From contig SFDB01000029.1 of assembly GCA_004558825.1 (NCBI GenBank), positions 1 through 9,797 on the forward strand: a stretch of DNA of 9,797 bases, read 5' to 3'. The DNA is from Clostridiales bacterium (GTDB taxonomy: Bacteria > Bacillota > Clostridia > Christensenellales > CAG-138). Shown here in pieces: positions 1 to 6,583 of this stretch (the stretch's first letter is position 1; each line of letters starts with the position of its first letter). The notes beneath the pieces were generated by a model. The model was given only the letters and a program-made list of their open reading frames with translations. It searched no databases and had not been told where the DNA came from. Position numbers and translations under genes: made by a program.

Positions 1-66
1 GCAGGCGAGCCGAGCGTGACCTTTTGCGGAAAGGAGCCGCGACGGAACGGCGAGAGGCGGCTTTTC

Positions 67-106
67 AAAAAAAAGCCGCCGCGAGCTGAGTGCAGTCCGC
101 GGCGAC
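67..106 (-). terminator. Rho-independent terminator of the SRP RNA / tRNA-Arg unit
   Basis: Read on the minus strand, a 9-bp GC-rich stem (GTCGCCGCG at 98-106 pairing with CGCGGCGGC at 75-83, one G-T wobble) with a 14-nt loop is followed directly by eight T residues (67-74). It lies just after the 3' end of the tRNA, so it probably ends the joint transcript. A second inverted repeat, GGCGGCTTTT/AAAAGCCGCC, overlaps it on the distal side but has no T-run of its own. Confidence 0.8.
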
Positions 107-110
107 GTGG

Positions 111-184
111 CGTGCCCGACACGATTCGAACGTGCGGCCTACAGAGTCGGAGTCTGTCGCTCTATCCAGCTGGGCTACGGGCAC
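111..184 (-). tRNA. tRNA-Arg (anticodon CCG)
   Basis: The minus strand folds as a complete cloverleaf. The 7-bp acceptor stem is GTGCCCG/CGGGCAC with discriminator G. The D arm contains AGCTGGATA. The anticodon stem is ACAGA/TCTGT around loop CTCCGAC, so the anticodon is CCG (plus-strand 148-150) and decodes CGG. The T arm is GCACG-TTCGAAT-CGTGT. CCA is not encoded. One D-stem pair is a C-A mismatch; all other stems are intact. It sits about 40 nt downstream of the SRP RNA on the same strand with no strong terminator between them, which suggests one primary transcript processed into two RNAs. Confidence 0.95.
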
Positions 185-223
185 ATATTCTGTTATGCGT
201 GAATTAACACGCGGCGAAAATAA

Positions 224-494
224 TGGCCGCACACCCGTAAATCGACGTATGCCTCCGAGCGGAACCCCGGCAGGCGGCTCCCTTCAGGCGAACCCGCGGC
301 ACACCTGCTTAACTGCTTAATGCTGCTTCCGTCAAGACCTGACATGGTTCACAGACGCAGATTGCACGGGACCCGACAATCAACACCCCTTACCGGTACC
401 TGCCTCACAGGCACACGCCTCAAAACGGGAATCCAACCCTGCTGCAGCGGATTGCAGGTTCAGGGCACCGCTATCTCCCCGTCTGGTGCGACCG
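224..494 (-). ncRNA. ffs: Signal recognition particle RNA, large (Bacillus/Clostridia) type
   Basis: This is the RNA core of the signal recognition particle, which with Ffh targets nascent membrane and secreted proteins. The minus strand carries the conserved Ffh-binding domain: ATGTCAGGTC, a tetraloop, then GGAAGCAGCATTAAG, around 318-346. Upstream is an Alu-type domain with motifs typical of clostridial SRP RNAs (AGCGGTGCCCTG, AACCTGCAATCCGCT). Its ends pair (CGCAC near 486-490 with GTGCG near 227-231), giving about 270 nt, the size of the large bacterial form and much longer than the roughly 114-nt E. coli 4.5S RNA. By alignment to the E. coli domain the tetraloop appears to be TGAC (331-334) rather than GGAA. 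The exact ends are inferred from end pairing and from the promoter position. Confidence 0.92.
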
Positions 495-499
495 CATAC

Positions 500-528
500 A
501 GTATACGGTCTTTTGTTCGCTTTTGCAA
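500..528 (-). promoter_or_regulatory. Promoter of the SRP RNA
   Basis: On the minus strand, TTGCAA (523-528) and TATACT (500-505) are separated by exactly 17 nt and fit a housekeeping sigma-A promoter. The -10 lies 6-8 nt before the predicted RNA 5' end at about 493, which supports both calls. Confidence 0.75.
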
Positions 529-565
529 GTGCAAAGAATACAAGTTCGTCAATCTTTCACAAATT

Positions 566-957
566 GGCGCGGGCTTCCGCAGGAAGCGCGAGCCGCGCGG
601 AGCCGGGGGAAGGCGAAAACCGGTACAGACGCTATGCGTTAAAACGGAGGTTCGGGGGACGTGTCCCCCGACGGGGGGTCGGGGGCGGAGCCCCTGCTTC
701 ACCCAGTCTCCACCCGGCCGACGAGCGCGGCGAGCGGGGCGGCGCAGCCGCCGCGCCCGCAGGGCGCGGGCTTCCGCAGGAAGCGCGAGCCGCGCGGAGC
801 CGGGGGAAGGCGAAAACCGGTGCAGACGCTATGCGTTGAAACGGGGGTTCGGGGGACGTGTCCCCCGACGGGGGTGCGGGGGCGGAGCCCCTGCAAATGG
901 GACGTGTCCCCCGACGGGGGGCGGGGGCGGAGCCCCTGCAAATGGGACGTGTCCCCC
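566..957. repeat. GC-rich intergenic repeat block with a duplicated 132-bp unit and short hairpins
   Basis: A 132-bp unit occurs twice in direct orientation (566-697 and 763-894, offset 197), with about five mismatches. Its distal part, which begins GGACGTGTCCCCCGACGGGG and ends GGAGCCCCTGC, is repeated again at about 900-939 and partially at 944-957. The block is packed with short self-complementary stems: CTTCC-GCA-GGAAG (574-586, 771-783), CCGCGCCC-GCA-GGGCGCGG (751-769), GGCGGC-GCA-GCCGCC (739-753) and GGGGGAC-GT-GTCCCCC. No plausible protein lies here. Several frames are open on both strands only because stop codons are rare at this GC content. With its flanks it fills the gap between the SRP promoter and the superoxide dismutase gene. 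Confidence 0.85.
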
Positions 958-1001
958 CGATAAGGCCGCAGGGACGCAGACCCTTCAATGCGTCACTTCG
1001 T

Positions 1002-1496
1002 CTATCCGCGCCATATTACTCCGCAGCCTATCCGCGCACCCGAATTGCCCGACGGATCAGTCATAAAATCGTCGGGCGCGGCGTGGATTACGACAGTCCT
1101 GCCGATTATCTCCGAAACGGTGAAGCGCTCAGTGTATACCGCGCTGAAAGCAAATCCGTCGTTTGAAAAAAGCGGCGGCAGATCCCCCGCGTGATTCGGA
1201 TGCCTGCAATCGCTCGGATTATAGTGCATGAGCGCGTCCTTGAACGCGTCGTCGCTCGGTCCCGTGCATGACCCACCGCCATGAATGTGCATCGTAAATA
1301 TGCCGCGCTCGCATTGCGTTTCAAACGTCGGCAGACCGCGCACCTCCGTCACAACGAGCACGCCGTTGTCAAGCGTGAAAAATGCTGCGAGCCCGTTCAA
1401 TTCGCGGTGCGATATGTCGCCCTCTATCTTCGCGTACGCGCTGCATTCGCCCAAAAGCAGCGCCCCTGCGCGCCGCATGACAAGCCGACTGTACAT
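1002..1496 (-). CDS. Cu/Zn superoxide dismutase family protein
   Basis: The 164-residue product is a Cu/Zn superoxide dismutase, which disproportionates superoxide to oxygen and hydrogen peroxide. All metal ligands can be aligned: copper His70, His72, His91 and His138; zinc His91, His99, His102 and Asp105 (in HPNHAGDLP). The active-site Arg155 (GARIGCGV) and the Cys77/Cys158 disulfide pair are also present, so it should be active if metallated. The start at 1496 is chosen because GGAGGT (1504-1509) lies 7 nt upstream; a start 14 codons earlier has no such site. No signal peptide, lipobox or membrane segment is visible, so the protein is predicted to stay in the cytoplasm, unlike most bacterial SodC enzymes. 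It is divergent from the Lgt-like gene across 145 bp. I could not find a convincing promoter for it in that gap. Confidence 0.88.
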   Translation of the reverse strand: MYSRLVMRRAGALLLGECSAYAKIEGDISHRELNGLAAFFTLDNGVLVVTEVRGLPTFETQCERGIFTMHIHGGGSCTGPSDDAFKDALMHYNPSDCRHPNHAGDLPPLFSNDGFAFSAVYTERFTVSEIIGRTVVIHAAPDDFMTDPSGNSGARIGCGVIWRG

Positions 1497-1583
1497 GGTG
1501 GTTACCTCCGAAACAAATGCGTATTTTCGGCAAAACAAGCTTTACGCCGACAAACGCCGCGCTTCTTTGTGCGCCGGCACGGA

Positions 1584-1612
1584 TTGCGAAAAGTGCATGC
1601 CTGTGGTATCCT
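1584..1612 (+). promoter_or_regulatory. Promoter of the Lgt-like gene
   Basis: TTGCGA (1584-1589) and TATCCT (1607-1612) are separated by 17 nt, with an extended -10 TG at 1604-1605. It lies 30 nt before the start codon at 1642. Confidence 0.55.
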
Positions 1613-1641
1613 ATGCAAAATCGGAAACCGAGGTGACATTT

Positions 1642-2403
1642 ATGTATCCGAGTATCAATATAGGGCAAATATCCATACCGACGTACGGACTCTGCGCAGC
1701 GGTCGGGATGCTTAGCGCGTTTTTATTGCTGCTGTACACTCATAAGCGCCGCGAGCTTAATAAGGATGCGGCTTTCACATGCTCTTTCGTGGCGATAATA
1801 AGCGGCCTGATTGGCTCCAAGCTGCTTTACCTTATAGTTGAGCTTCCCGCAATAATCAGCAACCCGTCGTTTCTAAAGGACGCGCTTACCGGGGGCTTCG
1901 TATTCTACGGCGGCCTAATAGGCGGCATAATCGGCGGATGGATATACTGCGCCGTCAAAAAGCTGCCCGTGCTTGCCGTCGCCGACGCTTATGCCGCTCC
2001 GCTTACGCTCGGACAGGCTTTCGGACGCATTGGCTGCTTCATGGCGGGCTGCTGCTACGGCATGAGATGCGACTCTCCTCTCTGCGTTGTCTTTCCATCG
2101 GGAAGCGCCGCCCCCGCAGGCGTACCTCTGCTGCCTACGCAGCTCATGGAGGCCGCGTTCCTGTTCGTACTGACCGCCGCGCTCGTGCTGATACTGAAGC
2201 GCGTAAAGCTTCGCGGAATCGTCACAGGCGTTTACCTCATCGCGTACGGCGTGTGGCGCTTCATAATAGAATTTTTCAGGGATGATTATCGCGGAGGCAT
2301 CGGCGCGCTGTCGACGTCACAAATAATCAGCCTTGTGCTCGTCCCCGTCGGAATTGCTATAATCGTCGCCGTATGCGTACGAAATAGGACGGCCGAGAGC
2401 TGA
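1642..2403 (+). CDS. Lgt-family (prolipoprotein diacylglyceryl transferase-like) membrane protein, divergent active site
   Basis: A 253-residue polytopic membrane protein with about seven hydrophobic segments and the Lgt family layout. Canonical Lgt transfers diacylglycerol from phosphatidylglycerol to the lipobox cysteine of prelipoproteins. Family landmarks in order are GFVFYGGLIGG (85-95), GQAFGRIGCFMAGCCYG (124-140), PTQLMEA (165-171) and WRFIIEFFR (205-213). The start is fixed by GAGGTGA (1630-1636) 5 nt before the ATG. Against E. coli Lgt, Arg143 and Gly154 are kept (Arg129, Gly140). Asn146 and Glu151 are both cysteine (Cys132, Cys137), and the His of the HGGLIG motif (His103) is tyrosine (Tyr89). 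It may be a clostridial Lgt variant, or a paralogue with another acceptor. Family membership is certain; activity is not, so no gene symbol is given. Confidence 0.85.
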   Translation: MYPSINIGQISIPTYGLCAAVGMLSAFLLLLYTHKRRELNKDAAFTCSFVAIISGLIGSKLLYLIVELPAIISNPSFLKDALTGGFVFYGGLIGGIIGGWIYCAVKKLPVLAVADAYAAPLTLGQAFGRIGCFMAGCCYGMRCDSPLCVVFPSGSAAPAGVPLLPTQLMEAAFLFVLTAALVLILKRVKLRGIVTGVYLIAYGVWRFIIEFFRDDYRGGIGALSTSQIISLVLVPVGIAIIVAVCVRNRTAES

Positions 2404-2418
2404 TATCGCACATATGCT

Positions 2419-2456
2419 TATGCCGAGGCGTTTTTTCCGCTTCGGCATATTTATTT
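2419..2456 (+). terminator. Terminator after the Lgt-like gene
   Basis: A 12-bp stem (TATGCCGAGGCG at 2419-2430 pairing with CGCTTCGGCATA at 2438-2449, one G-T wobble) with a T-rich loop is followed by TTTATTTTAT. It separates the Lgt-like gene from the co-directional LOG gene. Confidence 0.8.
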
Positions 2457-2500
2457 TATACAAATGTCACATTTACATGTTTTAATGGTTGCGCCGGGGA

Positions 2501-2509
2501 TGGTATAAT
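2501..2509 (+). promoter_or_regulatory. Extended -10 promoter of the LOG/Usp operon
   Basis: A perfect TATAAT (2504-2509) is preceded by TGG, giving an extended -10. The -35 position, 17 nt upstream, holds only TTTAAT (2481-2486). Start codon at 2540. Confidence 0.65.
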
Positions 2510-2539
2510 ATCATTGCAGTAATCGCATGGAGGCACAGC

Positions 2540-3154
2540 ATGGCAACGGGAAATATCTGCATATTCGGCTCTTCAAGCAATAATATTGACCGAAAGTATA
2601 TCGATGCGGCATGTGAAACGGGGGCTCTTCTCGCGGAAAACGGCCTGGGCATGGTGTTTGGCGGCGGCGCAGTCGGGCTTATGGGTGCCGCGGCAGAGGG
2701 CGCGTACGCAGGCGGAGGACGCATAATAGGCGTTATACCCGAAAAGCTGAACAAGCCCGGGATTGCCTCCGCGCATTGCACAGAGCTCATCGTCACACGC
2801 GACATGTTTGAGCGAAAGAGTACGATGGAAAACCTTGCCGACGCATACATAGCGCTTCCGGGCGGTTTCGGGACGCTCGATGAAATAACCGAGGTTCTGG
2901 CGCTTAAACAGCTTGGTTATATCGAAGGGCAAATAGTCATACTCAATATAGACGGATTTTTCGACGGGCTTTTGGCGCAATTCGAATCATGCGTCGCAAA
3001 CGGGTTTACAAACAGGCGATATCTTGGCCTTTACAAAACCGTCACTACGCCGCTTGAGGCCATTGAAGCCATACGCGGATATGTCCCGGAGGAAATGCCC
3101 GATAAAATTAAGGAAGCGCTGATGTATCATGAACAATCCTCCCAATCCGAATAA
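2540..3154 (+). CDS. LOG family protein (nucleoside 5'-monophosphate phosphoribohydrolase type)
   Basis: The 204-residue protein belongs to the LOG (LONELY GUY) / TIGR00730 Rossmann-fold family. Characterised members release the base from nucleoside 5'-monophosphates such as AMP or cytokinin riboside monophosphates, giving ribose 5-phosphate. Visible motifs are the N-terminal strand CIFGSS (7-12), FGGGAVGLMG (40-49), MFERKS (89-94, with the catalytic Arg92/Lys93) and the signature PGGFGTLDE (107-115) with catalytic Glu115. Length matches the family. The start at 2540 is supported by GGAGG (2529-2533) with 6 nt spacing; an upstream in-frame ATG lies before the likely transcript start. It is the first gene of a two-gene unit and overlaps the next gene by 26 bp. 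Its true substrate in this organism cannot be told from sequence. Confidence 0.88.
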   Translation: MATGNICIFGSSSNNIDRKYIDAACETGALLAENGLGMVFGGGAVGLMGAAAEGAYAGGGRIIGVIPEKLNKPGIASAHCTELIVTRDMFERKSTMENLADAYIALPGGFGTLDEITEVLALKQLGYIEGQIVILNIDGFFDGLLAQFESCVANGFTNRRYLGLYKTVTTPLEAIEAIRGYVPEEMPDKIKEALMYHEQSSQSE

Positions 3155-3512
3155 AGAAATAATGGTGTGCGTCACCGGCCAGCGCTCATGCGACAGGCTT
3201 ATTAACCGCGGCATGGCAAGGCGCGAGCCAAATCAGAAAATGCATGTCGTTCACTGTGTGCAGACGGGGCATCGTTTTATGAACAGGCTCAATGAACCCG
3301 ACGCGATAGATTATCTCTTCACGGCGGCGCAGCTGGCGAACGCCAACCTCCTGATGCTGAGAACAGATAATGTTGACGACGCGCTTGTCGAATTTGCAAA
3401 GGAGCACGACGTCGGTATAATCGTGATGGGCGCGTCGCCCGATGCAGCCAACTCAATTATAACGCGCCTGCAAAGACGTCTGCCGGGCGTAGAGTTCGAC
3501 GTGGTTGTCTGA
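3129..3512 (+). CDS. Universal stress protein-like domain protein (KdpD-type Usp)
   Basis: The 127-residue protein resembles the stand-alone form of the universal stress domain found in KdpD-type sensor kinases. It opens with MVCVTGQRSCDRLINRG (12-28), continues with the strand HVVHC (39-43), and ends with the nucleotide-fold motif IIVMGASPD (97-105). The standard UspA ATP motif (G-x2-G-x9-G-S/T) is not intact, so nucleotide binding is uncertain. The start overlaps the end of the LOG gene by 26 bp, with only a weak AAGGAAG upstream; translational coupling is likely. An internal ATG at 3162 could also start the conserved part. Role unknown; small Usp domains act as stress or nucleotide sensors in other bacteria. 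No transmembrane or kinase segment is attached. Confidence 0.72.
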   Translation: MNNPPNPNKEIMVCVTGQRSCDRLINRGMARREPNQKMHVVHCVQTGHRFMNRLNEPDAIDYLFTAAQLANANLLMLRTDNVDDALVEFAKEHDVGIIVMGASPDAANSIITRLQRRLPGVEFDVVV

Positions 3513-3532
3513 AAGCGCAGCCGTTAAATCAC

Positions 3533-3577
3533 AGAAGCAAAAAGCACCCGCTTGACGTTTATGTCAAACGGGTGCTT
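3533..3577 (-). terminator. Terminator of the 5'-nucleotidase gene, between convergent genes
   Basis: A 9-bp outer stem AAGCACCCG/CGGGTGCTT (3542-3550, 3569-3577) and a 5-bp inner stem TTGAC/GTCAA, separated by a single mismatch pair, close a 6-nt loop. On the minus strand it is followed by TTTTTGCTTC. On the plus strand the tail is poor (CTTCAAC), so it serves mainly the minus-strand gene, although the hairpin could also protect the Usp mRNA end. Confidence 0.75.
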
Positions 3578-3616
3578 CAACATGTCAAAAAACTTCGGGA
3601 TAGTTAAGACTGCGCC

Positions 3617-5512
3617 TTATCTTTCCCGTTTTCTCCCGCTCACGGCAAGCGCTGCGCCCGAAGCAATCGCGCAAATCGCCGCAGCCGTCATAGATACGGC
3701 GCCCGTCTTTGGCGGCTGCGAAGGCTCCGACGGTGTTACGGGCACATTCACGGCGGGTGCGTCCGCCTTGAAGCATACGAATACGCTCAAATCCTCCGTA
3801 ATGTTCTCGAACGTAATGCTGTTTCCGGGACGAACGGCCACTATTTCGCCGTTGACGGAAACATACCATACGTAGCAGCCCGCGTCGGGCTTCATCTCTA
3901 TCGTAAGGCTTGCGCCGTCAAGCACAGTCTTGCTTCCCGTCGGCGCGGTCGTGCCGTTCGCCGTCGAGCTGATTGTCACCGTATGATACGGATAGGGCTG
4001 TATGCGTCCGAGAGGCGCGCTGTAAAGGCTGCCTATGCTCTGGAGGGAGCTTATGTACTGTATGAGAACCTCATCGAGTCCCGCATACTCCGTTGCTATC
4101 GGGAATTCGCCGAGCATTGTGTAGCCGTCGCCGCCCGCCGCGATGAAGTCGTTCGTTGCGAACAGATATTCGCGCTCGAGCTCGAGAGGCTCGCCGCCGA
4201 CAAGCACATCCTCGGGGTCAACGCGGTCATAAGCCTCCGCCGTGGGATCGAATTTGAACTCGATGCCGCTTACCTGCGGGAAGCCGCCGAGCGATTCGGG
4301 GTACGCGCGTACGCCGTGCTCAAGCATATCGTGTATCGCGCTGCCCGTAACATATTTCGTCACGACATAATTGCCGAACGGGAAAACCGTAACAAGGTCG
4401 CCCTTGGTGATGTCGCCGACTTCTATCGAGGCGCGTATGCCTCCGCCGTTCGTCATCGCGCAATCGGCGCCCGAAACATAAACGAGCGCGTCTGCCGCAA
4501 GGTCGCCAAGGTTCGTTTCCTGTGTGCGCACATATTGACGCTCGCCGTTAAGATATACATCCGTATATCCCACGACCTCGCCCAAAAGCGTCTCAAGTTC
4601 CGTGCGAAGGCCGCCTATAAGCTCGTCAACCGCATCGTCTCTGCCCTCATATGCGTCGGTTTCCGCCACAAGCCCGGCCTCTATCGCGCCCGTTGCATTG
4701 TCTATGGTCACAACGCCTATGTTCTTGATATATTCGCCCGTGCTGGCAATGACCGTTCCGTTCACCGTCATGCCCTGCGGCAGAACAGTATGGCTGTGGC
4801 CGTCAATAAACACGTCTATGCCATCGACCGCGCCGCATATGTCGGCGGAGGTAATCTCCGTGCTCTCGTCAAGACCTATGTGGCCGATGCATATAATGTA
4901 ATCGCAGCCCTGCGCGTTGAGCTCGGCCACCTGAAGCGACGCCGTCTCTATAGGATCGAGAAAGTCAAGCCCGGCAACGTTGTCGGGATGCGTCTTGTAA
5001 ACCGTCTCGGGAGAGGCAAGGCCGAATACGCCGAATTTGATTCCGCCGCGCACGATTACGGTATTCGTACCGAGCATCGGTTCGCCCGTCTCTTTATAAG
5101 TCACGTTCGCCGCGAGCACCGGGAAATCCATCTTGCCCGCAAGCTCCGCGAGCTTGTCCGAGCCGTAGTTGAAGTCATGGTTGCCCGCGGTCATCGCATC
5201 GTAGCCGACAAGGTTGAGTATGTCGACGATGGATTCGCCCTCGAACATAGTCGCTACAGGCATTCCGTGGAGCGTATCGCCGGCATCGAATACGAGCACG
5301 TTTGCACCGGCCGCCTCATATTGCTTCTTGAGTGCGGAAACAGCCGTAAATCCGTAATTCTCATCGACGCGCGAATGCGAATCGTTCGTATGGATTATAA
5401 CGGTTTTGCCGCTCATATCCGCGCCGTCAGACGGAATCGTGACGGCAGATGAGACGGCGGCAAGCGAAAATGCCATTACGAACGCCAACGCTATGCTTAA
5501 AAATCTCTTCAT
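3617..5512 (-). CDS. Secreted, sortase-anchored 5'-nucleotidase / metallophosphoesterase (UshA/YfkN family)
   Basis: The 631-residue surface enzyme is predicted to hydrolyse extracellular nucleotides to nucleosides and phosphate. Residues 1-23 form a signal peptide (KR, hydrophobic core, SSA). The calcineurin-like metal site is complete: HTNDSHS (41-47), DAGDTLHG (76-83), AGNHDF (109-114), IGHIG (209-213) and DGHSH (237-241). The C-terminal substrate domain shows ETNLGDLAADAL (332-343), TNGGGIR (354-360), FPFGN (377-381) and NDFIAAGGDGY (454-464). Residues 510-583 look like a bacterial surface repeat domain (Flg_new_2 type). A wall-sorting signal ends the protein: PPKTG (600-604), a hydrophobic segment (about 605-625) and RKRER. 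The start is fixed by AAGGAGGA 6 nt upstream. The gene is monocistronic, with its own promoter and terminator. A nucleotide scavenging role is inferred. Confidence 0.92.
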   Translation of the reverse strand: MKRFLSIALAFVMAFSLAAVSSAVTIPSDGADMSGKTVIIHTNDSHSRVDENYGFTAVSALKKQYEAAGANVLVFDAGDTLHGMPVATMFEGESIVDILNLVGYDAMTAGNHDFNYGSDKLAELAGKMDFPVLAANVTYKETGEPMLGTNTVIVRGGIKFGVFGLASPETVYKTHPDNVAGLDFLDPIETASLQVAELNAQGCDYIICIGHIGLDESTEITSADICGAVDGIDVFIDGHSHTVLPQGMTVNGTVIASTGEYIKNIGVVTIDNATGAIEAGLVAETDAYEGRDDAVDELIGGLRTELETLLGEVVGYTDVYLNGERQYVRTQETNLGDLAADALVYVSGADCAMTNGGGIRASIEVGDITKGDLVTVFPFGNYVVTKYVTGSAIHDMLEHGVRAYPESLGGFPQVSGIEFKFDPTAEAYDRVDPEDVLVGGEPLELEREYLFATNDFIAAGGDGYTMLGEFPIATEYAGLDEVLIQYISSLQSIGSLYSAPLGRIQPYPYHTVTISSTANGTTAPTGSKTVLDGASLTIEMKPDAGCYVWYVSVNGEIVAVRPGNSITFENITEDLSVFVCFKADAPAVNVPVTPSEPSQPPKTGAVSMTAAAICAIASGAALAVSGRKRER

Positions 5513-5561
5513 AACTGTTCCTCCTTATGTTTCGGCAGAGACGTACCCCGCCGTATGTTTT

Positions 5562-5570
5562 ATTATACCA
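5562..5570 (-). promoter_or_regulatory. Extended -10 promoter of the 5'-nucleotidase gene
   Basis: On the minus strand a perfect TATAAT (5562-5567) is preceded by TGG (extended -10, 5568-5570). The -35 position has only a weak match (TGCAAC). The leader to the start codon is about 40 nt and includes AAGGAGGA (5519-5526). Confidence 0.65.
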
Positions 5571-5600
5571 CAGATATGCGCCGCGTTGCAGCCCCCGTGC

Positions 5601-5626
5601 AAAAGCCGCGCCGTTTTTTGCGCGTC
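5601..5626 (-). terminator. Weak terminator downstream of the DUF5714 gene
   Basis: On the minus strand GACGCGC (5620-5626) pairs with GCGCGGC (5605-5611) with one mismatch around an A-rich loop, followed by only four T residues. It lies about 30 nt past the DUF5714 stop codon. Termination is plausible but probably inefficient, so read-through into the 5'-nucleotidase leader is possible. Confidence 0.4.
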
Positions 5627-5657
5627 GGGCGTATCGGCAGGGGATAAGGCGCGAATA

Positions 5658-6380
5658 TCATTTCTGCGCGGAGCCGCTTGAATCCGCGCCTGTTAAGGCT
5701 TTGGCGAACGGGCATCCTGCGCCGAGGCATTGGTTGTTGCGCAGCGAGTGGCCGCATACGACTTTCGGCTTGATCATCTCTATCCCGAAATGCTCTTTAA
5801 CAAAGTCCGCCGCGGCAAGGATTGAAAGATATGAATCCCTTTTGCAGCATCTGGGGCCGCCAACCATGCCGATTTGCTCCAATGCCCTTGCAGTCATGAG
5901 GTTGGACAGGCCGAACGGCTTATTTGTAAGCGGCGTTGATTTTGAAATAATTGAGACAAACATACCTGCGCTTATTCCCGCGCCGCAGGCTCCCCAAAAG
6001 CCGCACGCGCCGCCCGGAACGCTTTTGCCGCGGTTATGCATTTCAATCAAGGCCGATTCCGTATCTATATCGCCTCCCGCGTTTCGATATGCCGTAAGCA
6101 GCGCGGAGCCTACAATCACATGATGCTCAGGTCCGTGCATATGGCAAAACGGCTGCGCCATTATTTTCTCGGCAATTTCAATCGGATTTTTTGACGTCTC
6201 ACCAAGGCAAATGCCAACGATGGCGTCCATGCCCTTCATGTGGCAATCGTTACAGACATAATGCCCTTTTACGCAGCATGTCTTGCTAAGCTCCCGTCTA
6301 TGGCATATAACGCATTCCATAAGCGAGTCTTTTTCAAAATACTCAAGCGGCGCTTTGCATATCAGGCATTCTTCCTTCAT
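5658..6380 (-). CDS. Cysteine-rich DUF5714-type protein with N-terminal zinc-ribbon motifs
   Basis: The 240-residue soluble protein has at least 17 cysteines. The N-terminus carries paired CxxC motifs (Cys5/Cys8, Cys23/Cys26, Cys43/Cys46) that look like zinc ribbons. The rest matches what I know as the DUF5714 family: FCHMHGPEHH (78-87), TAYRNAGGDID (96-106), VPGGACGFWGACGAG (121-135), GLSNLMTARAL (157-167), GGPRCCKRDSYLS (174-186) and NNQCLGAGCPF (215-225). The conserved Cys and His clusters suggest metal or Fe-S binding. In other genomes the domain is associated with SAM-dependent methyltransferases, but none is present here. No signal peptide. The start is supported by GTGAGG 4 nt upstream (short spacing). 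Biochemical function unknown; recognition is from memory of the family, not a search. Confidence 0.78.
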   Translation of the reverse strand: MKEECLICKAPLEYFEKDSLMECVICHRRELSKTCCVKGHYVCNDCHMKGMDAIVGICLGETSKNPIEIAEKIMAQPFCHMHGPEHHVIVGSALLTAYRNAGGDIDTESALIEMHNRGKSVPGGACGFWGACGAGISAGMFVSIISKSTPLTNKPFGLSNLMTARALEQIGMVGGPRCCKRDSYLSILAAADFVKEHFGIEMIKPKVVCGHSLRNNQCLGAGCPFAKALTGADSSGSAQK

Positions 6381-6431
6381 AAAACCTCACAGCGCGGGAT
6401 TTACCGCCTTTTTCGGACGGCTGTTTTCCAC

Positions 6432-6460
6432 AGATTACGCCAAATTGACGATTACGTCAA
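6432..6460 (-). promoter_or_regulatory. Promoter of the DUF5714 gene with a palindromic operator-like site over the -35
   Basis: On the minus strand TTGACG (6455-6460) and TAATCT (6432-6437) are separated by 17 nt. The -35 is one half of a perfect 16-bp palindrome, TTGACGTAATCGTCAA (6445-6460), which extends into the spacer, so a dimeric regulator bound there would block sigma-A. The leader to the start codon is about 45 nt. Confidence 0.6.
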
Positions 6461-6583
6461 GCGCGCCCGTTTGCAGCGGAATCACCGCGAATACGCAGCG
6501 CCGCAGGGCTGTTTCGCAGATGAAGCGGTCGACGACGAGTATGACAAAGCCTTTCCCCGTAAGGAAAAGCTTGGAGACTGTCT

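Noticed and set aside
16..1194. Several overlapping plus- and minus-strand open frames of 60-250 codons
   Set aside because: They run across the tRNA, the SRP RNA and the GC-rich repeats, are Arg/Gly/Pro/Ala-rich, lack ribosome-binding sites and overlap in many frames.
3983..5452. 489-codon open frame on the plus strand
   Set aside because: It is exactly antisense to the well-supported 5'-nucleotidase gene, has an Arg/Ala/Val/Tyr-rich composition typical of an antisense shadow, and has no recognisable domain.
6445..6460. FNR/CRP-type box
   Set aside because: The half-sites resemble TTGA-TCAA, but the spacing (16 bp overall) does not fit the 14-bp FNR consensus, so no regulator is named.
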